NCBI GenBank assembly: GCA_031213475.1
Contig: JARUPZ010000012.1
Coordinates: 11,242,727 to 11,306,726, forward strand
Length of the DNA stretch: 64,000 nucleotides
Reading direction: 5' to 3'
DNA from: Nereocystis luetkeana
Lineage: Eukaryota; Sar; Phaeophyceae; Laminariales; Laminariaceae
The position numbers and the translations under genes are program-made. The stretch's first letter is position 1. Every line of letters begins with the position of its first letter. The notes under the pieces were generated by a model, which saw nothing but the letters and a program-made list of their open reading frames with translations, ran no database searches and was not told the origin of the DNA. Of this stretch, positions 40,801 to 53,697 are shown piece by piece.

Positions 40801-43800
40801 GGATCTGAGTTACGAGTTGGAAGGAGAGAGAGAAGAAGATGTGCGAAGATAATAAATGGGATGGAAAAAAAAAAAAAAAAAAAATAAATAAATAAATAAA
40901 TAAAACGGTTGCGGTACAATAACACTATATTATACCAGGTATAGTAGTACAGCAGTATCTCAGGTGTGATAGGTGATAGGACAACACACTCCCTCGGACT
41001 TTTTTGAGAGCGGGTTTTGTCGACAACGGGGAGTTCGCACTGAATACGACAACCGATGCTTGCATGGAAAGGTCTCGACGAGAGTTTTTCCAACGCCACT
41101 TTTCTGGTTATGTGTATGGGCCCCCGCTTGTCTTGGAGAAAGCCGGCTTGGAAACTCGTCCCAGGGAGTGTGCGTATCACCCTTGCTTGTTTTACGCAAC
41201 GATGTGATACCATGTACGTGCCTGGTATGCATGTATTTAATATGTCCACCAGCGCGACGCGCACCGGGGACCTAATGATTTATTGGCGTCAACCTTTTCG
41301 ATGTCGGGAAGTTTTTCGCGAACTTTTTGTAGACACGAGCCTGTCACAACAGAGTTTCACAGGTCGACAGTAGTTGTTGCCCTTCTCTAACTTGGGCACT
41401 CTCGTCCCACCCCGCCGTGATATCCACCCGGGCCTGAGCCGTCCAAACTATCCCTTCGTGTATCTATATAGCCGCCGGCAGGACCGACCGCGCACCGTGA
41501 CCCCACGCGACTTCATCCACCAAGTTCGGGCGTTCCACTAGATTGGCCGCAGCCAAAACGGGGACGACGGTAAAACTACACACTGTAGTATGTTACTGCT
41601 CGACCTGACCTATGCCAGGCTCGTGTCTGCAAGTATTTTTGCGTCCTCCTTCGGATGTGCTTGGTCCGTACATGCAAGATACGTTTTGACCAGGGTATGT
41701 ACGTGAAGCTGTAGCTGCGTCGGTAAGGTAGGGTATATTGTTGTTCTCGTCTTTCTTCGTGTTGTAGTTGTTCTGCCATTTAAGGTTTCGTCTCGATTAT
41801 AGTATAGCGACCTACCGTAAGTAGCGACAAGCGCGGTGCTTTCGGCCTTCTATGACAAGAAGGAGCAGCTTTCAAGCAAGTGTACCGGTTGTCGGATGAT
41901 CCGCCCTTCTCCTGCATCAAATGGCTCTTGAAAGCAAGGATGTCAGGAGAAATGTCAAGCAAGGCAAAACGTGCGCTGTCAAGGGTGCAAGGCCGAGTGT
42001 TCCACACTAAAACCTACCAGGTAGTAGTTTGGTGTCAGCTTTCTGTCAAGGGGTGAAAGTGCTGCCTCCCGACATATTTGCTTTTTGTACAAATGGAATA
42101 CCAGCGTGTGCACCACTTCGCCGATGACTGATGATGTATCACATGATGATCAAGCGTACCAGTATTTAGTTCTTCTAAGAGGGCGCGAGTACCCTTCCTC
42201 GTCCCTGTGTATTTCGATGATTGTTGTTGTTGTTCTCACATTACCTCATCGCCAGAAATCTAGTCCGTGTGGTATCATGTACCAGGTGCAAGTGTATGTC
42301 AAACCAACCCCTCCTCTCTGGTTGTAACAAATACTTGGTACTGCTCTATTCCTGTATACGAATGATAGCATAGTCCTGCCGTGTTGTGCTATCAAATAAA
42401 TATGCGCGGGAGGAGAAGAAAGGCGCAGCGCGAACGACTCGCTGCTGCGTAGTTCTCAAAATTGGAATATTGAAACAGCAGTAAATGGCCCTGCTATAAT
42501 CTGCGATCGGTACGAGTACATATAATAGATACGCTGATTGCTGATGAGGGAGTGATTTCATGTCAAGACCACGCACAGCACAGAGTAGTGGTATTCGTTG
42601 GTCTATACCCTGGTACCTGGTTAGTGCAAAACTATTGGAGCGTGTCTTGTGTCTTGTGACGATGAAGTATTGTTATAATGTTATAATAGTACCAGTACTC
42701 GTAATATATTTATGGCGATGACTTTATGTGACAGTGAAAACACCACCACCACCAACAGCAGCAGCAGCAGCAGCAACAGCGGCAACAACAACAAACTCTA
42801 CGCAAAGCACGGGTAGACTACGTAGGCCCTGAAGATTTTTCTTCGAGTTGGAGAGAATAAAAGCAAACTTCAGCCGAAGAGTAGATCGCCGTGCGTGTTT
42901 TCCTGCATCCCTCGGTAGTGAAACGAGGAGCGAAACTACAGCTGCAAATACTATGAAAACGCTGTATTTAAACAGCGAGAGCTTCACCACATACCGGTAG
43001 TTTTGTACCTGGTACCAATACGCACATACCAATATTAATATTGATATCAATAGTAAACTGTAGAATGCACTCGAAACCTCAACCATCCTTGCTTCCTGAT
43101 AATAGGTCAGCAATGTGTGTTCTCTTCACCTTGCGGTATTGTGGTATTTGTAGACATTGGTAACGATGTGGTACATGGCTGCGCATGGCGCGACGGTACC
43201 AGAGGCAGGTATGTGACCACGGGCTACACCAGCAGATTTGAGGGAAAGCATCATAAGTGAGCACATGTCAGCACGTCATCATCATGTGGTATCACCACAC
43301 TATTTATGCATCCACTACGTCACCATTGTTTTTTTTTCAAAGCTTTGCCTTTTACGCGTTGCCTCCCTCTCGCCCTTGCGGTAGCCCAGCACAGCGGTAG
43401 GTAGCCCCTACGTTCGAGATTAAGAGGTTCCTTATATAGGCACCAACGTCCCTGTTATACCGTGTTCCCTTATCTCGGGGTCCCTTAGCAAGAGCCAGCC
43501 ACTCTCCTATCTGTGTAGCCTTTCTGAACAGAAAAACAAAATCTGACTCCAATTACATGTGTTTCGTCCGCGCAAGGGGAATGTGGCGTAAGTGCAGCCC
43601 TAAACGGGTTACGTCCACTTCGGCTGTGACGCTGTCACACCGCGTTTTGAATCTTCCAACTTTGAAGTGAAACGCTGTCCTCGTGTGAGTGTGAAAACGG
43701 TCCTGCTGCTGTCGTGCTGTGGCTGCGTTCACCTTTGGCGTCCAAAGTTTGTCGCAGGGAGTAATATTGACAGTAGTAGTGCTGCGAGCCGTAGTATGAC

Positions 43801-46800
43801 ATATTATACAGTAGTACGTACAAACCAGGTAGGAAGGTGGGATGCGGGTGTGGGGTTTGAGTCCCTGCGTGGGCCACAATTACGACGGAGTAAATGGTAG
43901 CCTCGAGCTTCGGCCGGGTGGTGGGTGCATGGATTCTCGATGCTGGAGTCTCCGTCCCGTGCGCTGCTCAAGGCGGCCCTCTGGAAAAACTGAAGACTCG
44001 GAGCGAATCCTGCCTGTGATGGTACAGCAGTAGTATATTATATGATATGATACGATACGCCAATCAATGTTGAAGGAGAAGGCATCCTTGAAACAACAGA
44101 ACGCGGTATACGCTATCTTAATCCTTTTAGAACTGCAGTCTCATTTTGGGGACAATCCACTCAAATTTCAAGTAGGTTGTCCCCAAATCGGGACTGCGGT
44201 TCTAAAAGGGTTAAGAGGGTAAGCTCTATACCTGTGGTATTTAGTGCTGTACCAGGTACTGATTACTGATGCCCTGCTCCTCTACTTTACCCTACCCACA
44301 TGGGACCGAAGAGTTATGCATGTATTGGCTGCAATATATGTACACTGGGGTACGCACTTTCAAGACCATCCGTTTTACTGCAAGCCTTTTCGGGAGATAT
44401 ACCGGGTAAATCGGCTTGTCACGAGAAAAAAAAAACCTTGGAATTAATATGTGCTTGGAATTTGTACTGTCAGTAGTAAAGGACAGGACCATATAAGAGA
44501 CAAGATCACGTTTATTGACTTGTAACGGGATGGTCTTGCAAGGGCTAACCCACTATTTATATTAATAGCTGTAATATGACCCCACGATTAGTAGCTGTAA
44601 TACGACCGTACCACCGGGTAATTGTTTTTATGTTCTTTGCACGTGGGAAACCCCACTCTTAGCGACGTGCGCCTGCGCATTATTCCATTCGGTGATGATA
44701 CAACCTTCTTGAGGGTAGTTGCCGCAAACATAGTACCCCTCTTAGGACTGCGCTGTACCGAAACAAATACCTTACTCTAATTGCAAGTAATTTTTACCCA
44801 AAACGGGAGTGCACTCCTCAAGGGGTAAATGATTCGGAGGACCTCAGTGCAAGCTTAAAGTCCAAAGGTGGCAGCCAGCAGCTACCCGAGGGAGGCAGCC
44901 GCTCTCGGGTCGTGCGTTTGGGTGTTTTTTTCCCACAAAGTACGATGGAGGCGTAGACGCAACCCAACCCTAACCCTAGTCCAGGCTAAGACTGAGGCTC
45001 CACCCGAGCGCGGCTTTTGCCGCGTGTTTGGATACTCTGAAGAAAATGTGCGGGCCACCACAAAAATGGCATATTTTGGGTACACGATCTGGTACGTTTT
45101 GTGGGCCAAGGTCGCGGTGAAGGCTCGCCCGAGGGGAGCAGAACGCAGGGCTTTCCTTTAGAAAACGTTAACTTTCGGTCATAGGGGAAAGGAGGCGATA
45201 CTTAATTTCGGCGACCCAGACGAATGACTTACGGTCAACACAGCTCGCCGAAAGGACGTAATGCGGTATTCCGACATGACTGCTTATTTCTACCCAAATT
45301 TGTCAGACAAGAATCATGATTCATCTGTGCAGCTTCCGCCTATACCAGCGTGTCGAGGGTTTTCTGAAACGGTCTTATGTTTGACGGTGGACTGGTATTG
45401 TTGACAATATTTAGTTTTTCTTCGAGATGTGGGCGACATGCAATGCTGGGTGTGCCCCAAGTCGAAAAGGGACGCGCAGGTATCACACCCACAGCTAGAC
45501 GTTGGAGCAAAGATGGGATATGGGTTGCTGTATTGCTCCAAAAAACAGTAGACGTACAGGTAATGTGCTTGCCTTTAATACAGCAACAGAGAAAAATCCT
45601 CAAATATCATTTTGTGGGGTTTCCATCTTCCTGCTTGGCTCTAGCTCTCGGCGGAACACCTCCCCGCGATTACTTGCCATCTTTCGCGACTCTGAACGCC
45701 CAGAGCACGTGCCACGGACTACATAGAGTGGACTCATTTGTGCAGCAGTCGCGAAAGGTTACTACTGTAGTGTATTGTACCTTGTACGGTTCTTAACACT
45801 GGTACCGACTGAAGCGTGTGCCGGGAAGGCGTTTTTTTGCGGGGATTGGTTTCTTTCCGGTACTATCGTAGTAATTTATTTTCCGACGACGCGTGTTTTT
45901 CGTTCGAGTACCACACCAGAACATCACCCGGGCCGGGTTCAGTGCAAAATATATTTGCTGGTGGTGTTGACTGCTGTATACTTGTAGTAATTTATGGACT
46001 ACTCTGAAAACCTAGACACCACGTATAACCCGCGATCGAATGAATTATCGCACCAACCTTGCAAATAGGAGTTTTGAGTAATTTTTCGATCTCACAACAT
46101 CGTTTTTTTGTTTTTCCTCGTCGTACGAGGTACCTGGTATGTATTTTTAGGTCTCTCTCGTCCGTACCTACCACTCTGTCCCGGAATATAAGAACCGTTT
46201 TTACTTCAATACTTAGCCAAAACGGTCCTTGTTTTTCTGGACATAGTGGTGTACTTGAATAGGTTGTAAACCATCCACCACTCACACCTATTATTATATA
46301 CCTGGTATTTACGAGATAGGAAGACAGGGTCCTGACGCCCGTTGCACTGCTGTCGGTGCGATTGTTTGTCTTTTCCTTTTCACTGCAAAGGGAGAGGTTA
46401 GCTTTTAGAACCGCAGTCCCGTTTTGGGGACAAACCAGCCAAACTTCAAGTAGTTTGTCCCCAAAACGGGACTGCGGTTCTAAAGGGGTTAGGTACCAGC
46501 TCCCTGGGTCACAAAAAAAAGACGCGGGAGCCGTCAAAGGGAAAGCCAAAATGACCCGCGGGCGCCGGCCTCCTCCAAGCGCCCAGCCGTACGTGCGGGG
46601 TGATCGGTTGCACGTTGTTGGATTTGCCGGCGACTTCGAACTCTGCCCATAAGTGTGCCTGCACAATCGCGATGTAGGTGATGTTTTTCCAGGAACAACG
46701 CCACCACTGTAAGACTGCTGTAGATGCCTGGTAGCTGGTATGAAAGTACCAGGCACCTGGTATGGAATGCGTTCGGGACGTGGGGACTTTTGGGGCTCTC

Positions 46801-49800
46801 TTATTATTTTTAATATTATTATTATTATTTTTCTTCTGCAGAGAGAAAAGTGACGATTAGTTGCATCATCGCCCATATGCAGCAGCAGCAGCAGCAGCAG
46901 CAGCAGCCCGGGCTGAGTTGCAGATGGTGAGTGGTGTTCCGACTACCGGTACAATGCAACAGACTGCACCACACGCGTGCAGCACGGCATGGTGTTGTTG
47001 TTCCTGCTATTGCTATTACGGGGACCATAATAAATAGGACAATTTATTGTTGATAAATATAGCGAAATATCAATGTTTTTGTGTGTACCGTAGGTCCTAT
47101 TTAACCCCTTTAGAATCGCCGTCCCGTTTTGGGGACAAACTACTTCAAAATTGAGTGGTTTGTCCCCAAAACGGGACTGCACCCCTAAAGGGGTTAACAT
47201 GGTCCCCCGTAATAATGTGAATATAATAGTAGTTCTGCGAGTAGATATTATATATACCGCCGGCTATACTGTTCTTTCCGGATCTCGCGTAGATCTATCT
47301 GACTGTCCTGACGAACGCCCTTAGATGTGCCCGAACAGGAAATAGAGCCTTTCCAAGAACATCGACCAGCTGGCACGCCAACCAAGCAGGCCTCTGGCCA
47401 GGGTTGGAGTTGGAGCCCGGGGTCAGGGTGGTTTCCGCCGTTAGCCGAATCCGATAGTAATGTCAACCGTCGGGAAAAATCCCGTTAACCCTTTTAGAAC
47501 CGCAGTCCCGTTGTGGGGGCAAACCACTCAAATTCCAAGTGGTTTGTCCCCGAAACGGCACTGCAGTTCTAAATGGGTTAAAGTGTCGTGACAAACCCCT
47601 ACGTACGTCATTGAAACAGCATCCTCTTTGTTCGGGCACGTCTGAGGAAGTTTGCCTGAAGGGGCAGATTTACGCCAGCTGCTATTTTCGTGTTTTTGGG
47701 CGCTACGTATTCAGAAGAACAAAACCGTCCTACAGCAGTATACCGGTGGATATGTACCTGGGTCTCCAAGAGGGTTGCAGCAGTGTGTTTTTAATAATGT
47801 CGTACGGCACGTGTAAATACAAATCATGTATGGTAGACGCATTCGTAGTTGTATTGCGGTACTGACACATTATGTCACGTTAGCAACTGATTTACCGTGC
47901 GTTCCCACCACTTTAGTCTTCGGTCAGAAGGCGAACCTGGAGATGGTGAACGCGCACATAAATACGGTGCCAATACTCCGTACATCCTACTCGTACTCGT
48001 GTGGTGTATCACGTCGAATTGTGCGAGTGCCGGTGCACGCAGCGGCAGCGTGGTTTTGAGACTCGGGACTCACAAGTATGGCATGACTATACTGCTGAGG
48101 ATATATGATATCAATAGTATGACACCATTGCCACACCAGATGTGCGTGTGAATCTGCTTGTGAGTCTGCGGGGATAAACGGTGGGCTTGTGGCCACCTTG
48201 TAGTGTAACGCATTGAAAGGTCATGGTTGACGACATCGTTTTTTTCTTCGTGTGGGACATCAACTGGCGTACAACACTATTAATATCAGACTATCACACT
48301 GGGTGATGAGACAACACACACCCCGGGACGAATTTCAGAGCCATTCTTCCCCAATACATGGGCGGGCGCACACATAACGAAAGCGGTGTCTCTGGAAATT
48401 TCTCGACGATAATTTTCCATGGACTGTTGTATCGCTCGGCGTTTTTTTACCTTCCGCATTGTCGAGAAAGCTAGCTTCGAAAATCGTCCGACGGGGCCGT
48501 CCTATTACGGGGGGCCATAGTTAATAGGACCTATAGTGCACCGGTCGCCCCGGTGGTTCAAGTGGTTAACCTCGAATTCTACTTGTGTTTGAGTCCTGGG
48601 TTCGAGCCCCAGGTGGGTCGGACATATGACTTTATTTGCAAAAATAAAAAAATAAAAAGGATTCAATTGTTGAGAGCGCCTTGCAGCGTGGGTAGGCACA
48701 ATTCGAGGCGAGTCGACGAGGGAAGAAAAGGCTGAAATCTTCTCGCGATAAAAATGAAGGCATGTACCGTAGCGGGAAGGGGGGAGAAGAGCCTGCTATG
48801 TGACCCCGGATCTGAGTTACGAGTTGGAAGGAGAGAGAGAAGAAGATGTGCGAAGATAGTAAATGGGATGAGCAAAACAAAATAAAAAAAATGGTATACA
48901 CGAAAACCTATATATTTAAACATTTTTACGAACAATATTTGGTCCGATTAACTGTGGTCCTCCGTAATAGTCCTCTATTAATAGTGGATGTGTATGCTTT
49001 TCACTTTACACATCGAACCGTTCTTGCTACCCGTCGACATCCAGCACACCCAGTGTCTCCTTGCTATTTATTCATCCTAGAGAGGTGCAAGCTCTCGTCA
49101 CAAAACTATGACACATCAGAGACCCTACAGTACGGTGCAGCAGCAGTGGTGCATTGTACTGCAGTAAGGAGAGTAAGTAGAGTAGAGGCAGTGAATGCGA
49201 GGCCATTACTACGTCCCAACAGAGCCAACTTTTGTACACAGTCTGGAGCTGCAACCACGTTTTTGGAGACACTCTACTTGGATTAGCGTTTTTTTCAGCG
49301 AATTACGTACGTGGTAACCGGCATGCCGTTTGGATTTGGATGTTGGGAGCCGAGAAACCACTGCCTCATCTATTCACAGCTCGTCACGACAGGCCATTCC
49401 CGTGTAACACAACATTATCAGACTATCACACTAGGGTGATGAGCTAACGCAACCCCTCGGACGAATTTCAAGGCTGATTTTCTCGACAATTGGGAAGCCG
49501 AAAATACCGAGCGATGCGTGTACGGAAGTAAGTGTCTCGTCTACTGATAGATACCAGGTATTTCCGAAGCCGTCGTTTCCCTTGTCCGTTGTGTGTTCCC
49601 CCTCTATACTGCTTTGGAGAGACTCGGCTTGGAGTTTTTTCAAGGGGGTGTGTTATGTTATCACCCTAGTGTGATATAGTTTTATACGTCAACATCCACT
49701 TTGGGACCCTGGGATGATGCCTTACGAGCGTGGTCGTCTCGACCGTTCTCTCGTACGGTGTAAGCGTGCCGTATACTACGGTAGTAGCAGTAATATGGTG

Positions 49801-52800
49801 CATGCAGCTCGCGCGTGGGTCAACTCAATTGCGCTAAGGTGCGGAATACCTGGTTGCTTGGTGTGGCGGGCGCTGTAAATGGTCGCTTGGTTTCGACAGT
49901 TTCGTTTTTGTGCGATAACCGTCCCTTTTTTTGTTGGCGCCTTTTTTTTTTTTTTTTTCTTTTCTCTTGTTTCCCTCTCAAACCGCAAAAGAGTTACTAC
50001 AGTAATGGCTCATGATAACGAGCCGGTGTGATACCATCTCCAACAACTGCTGTAACAACAGCTGCGAACATGAGTACCACACCAAGAATCTCGTCTGTTC
50101 TGTGAACATTCCATAAAAAATGTTCTCATTTTGAAAAACGGAGTTGTACACGACTACGTACTGAAATAGTAAATAGACGTTCGATGAGATGGTGCTTGGT
50201 TATCCTGTACCACCATCGGCCCTCTCAAAGGGTATGCCATAATGAGAATCCCCACAAAAATCCCACCCTGAGATTTCCGAGGAACTGATAATTTCGGGAA
50301 CAGTTTTAAAATACAGAACTCCCCTTTTCTCATATACTCGTATCTACCACTCTGTCCGGAAATATAAATATCGTTTGAATTCCATAGACTTTCGCGTGTC
50401 TTTGTCTTTTTTCACTTGATTATAAGGACCTGCCTCGCACTCAGCGAGCGTACGACGAATGCTCGTCGTTTCTGCGGTCTTTGCTTTCTTCGCGTTCTTC
50501 GGTTTCTCTGCGTGCTTGTCTATCGTGCCACACTTTTTTTTCTCGTTCTACCAGTATCAGGCATGCATTTCGGGACAGAGTAGTACCTGGTGTGACGTGG
50601 ACTGAGCCAACTTCCAAGTTCCTGATTGGCGGGCCGGTTGTTTACTGTATCTTCGACCACCGGAGAGGGGTGACATGGTTCCCCGGTTCTTCTCTCGACC
50701 GTCCACATGTCCCATCGTTTAGTGCGGCAGAGTTCGGTTGCTGCTCGCCCCTGATGATTCGACGTTACCCAAGAGTTTTTTTCACGCCCGCTTTTTTCCC
50801 AGCGTACCAGCCTTAAGACATGAAGAGCCGTGCCACTATTACGGGGGACCATAGTTAATAGGACCTATGGTATACATTAAAACCTATATATTTAACCATT
50901 TTTACTAACAATATTTGGTCCTATTAACTATGGCCCCCCGTAATAGTAGTCTTTCAGAGGGGTTGGTTGCCCTTTGAGATCAAACGTTTGCTGCTGACGG
51001 AGCCCTCGAGGTACAGCAGTAGTTTTCAGCAGTAGTTTTGATCGCTATGGTGTTGACCCTTTTAGGACTGCAGTTCCGTTATAGGGACAACCCACTCAAT
51101 TTCGAGTACTTTGTTCCCCAAACGGGACTGCGGTCGTAGCAGTCCCAAGAGGGTTAATGGGCGACAGGAGCATTGATGGCACTCTTTGGCCAAGCTGTTC
51201 CCGATTGACCGGCCTCCCTAAGCCAGTATCATTGGAATACCGTCAGTCCACAGCCCAATCTAGTGTTTTACGATATGTTTTCCGTGGTGTGTGGCTTTCG
51301 CGTTGCTCCTCGGTTTACGTGCTTTTTCGGCTTTTCTCGATACCCTGGTATCAGTTTTTTTGGGTGAGGAACAGAGCTCCTATACTACAATGAAGTGAAT
51401 TAGCACAGCCTCACTATTTCTTACGATGGGTGCTACCAATATTATTGTAGAAGGCGAACACCTTTTGCAATAGTAGGGGAACACTCTTTGGCCAACGTAA
51501 GTTGCTTAAGGATGGGGCTTGTCGACGTACAAACTACCCAACGTGTTTCGTTTCTGCAACCGTTTTCGTTTCATACTGACGCACGTAGCCCATGGGAGGG
51601 ATGGTCGCGTTAACCCTTTGGGACCCCCCGAGAAAGCGACCAAAAAAACGATAACTTGGGGTGTTATGAACCACCTCTATGCGAGCAGCGTCAATGCCCA
51701 GCCGCAGCACGGGTTGATGGGTAGGGTCATGCTGCTTTCGCCCGTACCGCGCGACTCCTTGCTTTCAACCTTTACAACTCGGACACCAAAATTTAGCTTG
51801 CGTCATTCCCCAATCACGTAACAGCCGTTTGTGCAATGGTCACTTTTTGTGAAACGTTTTCCCCCCTGAAGTTCCAAGAGGGTTACGGTTAAGTGCGAAC
51901 TTGTGTGTTGACCCCTTTAGAACCGCAGTCCCGTTTTGGGGACGAACCACTCAAATTTCAAGTAGTTCGTCCCCAAAACGGGACTGCGGTTCTAAAGGGA
52001 TTTTAACCCGTCACAGACCGCACTCCCGTTTTAGGGACAAAATTACGTCAGAATCAGAGTCAATTTTAAATGCATGGAAGAGTTTTTACGGAGGAGCATA
52101 GTAAATAGGGTACCAAATAGTGTTGGTAAATATAGGGAAATATACAGGTTTTTGTCTGTACCTTCGGTCCTATCTACTATGCTCCCCCGTATTAGTGCGG
52201 CACTGAAAGGGTTGGAATATCTCGACCAGAGCGTGCGTCTTTAGTCCAGCAAGCTATGTTCGGGCGAAAAGGGATAGCTACAGTAGCAGTGTGATGATAG
52301 TGCTCGCATGCCTTGCTCAATACCAGGTTTGCGTGTTGCTTCACATTGACCGTTCTTCCTACACATCCGCATCCAGCACACGCATTGTCTTACATCCTAC
52401 CAGGTACATGGAGATGTATCGTAGAGAGCGTTGAGTTCGGCTAGAGGGGTGCGACCGTTTTTCAGAGCCCGTTCTCTCGGCATCGGTAAGGGCTAGGGGT
52501 GCTAGAGTCGGACAATGACGAAGATTAACATTCTATTTTGGGAAAACTCTATAGACGAGATCTTTCCTTGAACAACTTCTTGTTTGTTGTTGTTCGGTGT
52601 TATTATTAGCCACCTTCCCCTTATGGAAAAGTCGAGCGCCGAAAAAAAGATCGCGCCCTGTGTGCGAACTCAACCACGCTCTTTGCGGTGGTCACAACGT
52701 ACTATATTATATACGAGACAAATTGTGGTACGCAGCAAATACAGTATTAGAGAGTTTCGGCAGTGCCTTGCCAACGTACGCGCTGGATAAGAAACACAGA

Positions 52801-53656
52801 ACGTACATGCGCAGGCCAGCAAACCTGACACATTGCTACCTGAGAATGACAAAGAGATCACTATTAAGACAGAACAATCAGCGGAAGATGAAAACATCCG
52901 CCTCCCAATAATTTCCCACCCTGTCCAAGTGAACCGGAATTTGGATTCCGTCCCCACAAGAACAATGAAAGACAGAGCTATAGGGGGAAAGGGAAAAGAA
53001 ACAAGAGGGAAAGAAAATAACCGAAGAATTTTCTGAAGAAAAGTGTCAGGTGTACTGTTCATATGCACAGGCTTTGATGGTCTGTCTGGTAGACCTATCA
53101 TCACGGCTGACGGAGGGTTGAGGGCAGGAGCCCCGTTGAAAACAAGAAGCGCTTTGTGTTGTGTCTGTTGACTGGTGGTGGGTGTCGTATTGAAAGTTTT
53201 GAGATATCGAAGTATCCAAGTTTCAATCGATGTACCGTTTGTGTCGAACGTGTTTTGCCCTGCATCCCCTGACACCCCTGGTTTTTTTTTGAATGTAGAT
53301 ACTAAAGGAAATAATCGTTGTGCTCATCAAATATCGAAACGGTGTCGATTTGTTTCTTGGTTTATGGATTTCTTATCGAACTCGATTCCGATATCGATAT
53401 TCAGCGATACTCCTGATGCCGCCGAAAATGTTGAAGCGAGATTTGGGAAAACCCCGATGGTTACCGACGAGCAGTGATAATACCCTGAATGAACGCTCTG
53501 CGCGATGAACACAGAGGCATGTACCGGGGCGATGAAGGGGTTGGCATCTGTGACCACGGCTTGCTTCGAAAGAGCGCCGAGCGTAGAAAAACTTGTGAGA
53601 TGAGCTGGGAAGTAACTGCTGTGATGACCCCCAAAAATGACGTCAACATCGTCATC

Positions 53657-53697
<41 letters not shown>

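Noticed and set aside
40572-41264. 230-codon minus-strand open frame
   Set aside because: It reads through a family-E element and the antisense of a SINE-1 with its A-tail (the phenylalanine run).
48540-48625. A functional tRNA gene
   Set aside because: A- and B-box-like words are present, but the cloverleaf does not close and the sequence runs on into the SINE-1 body; it is a tRNA-derived head.
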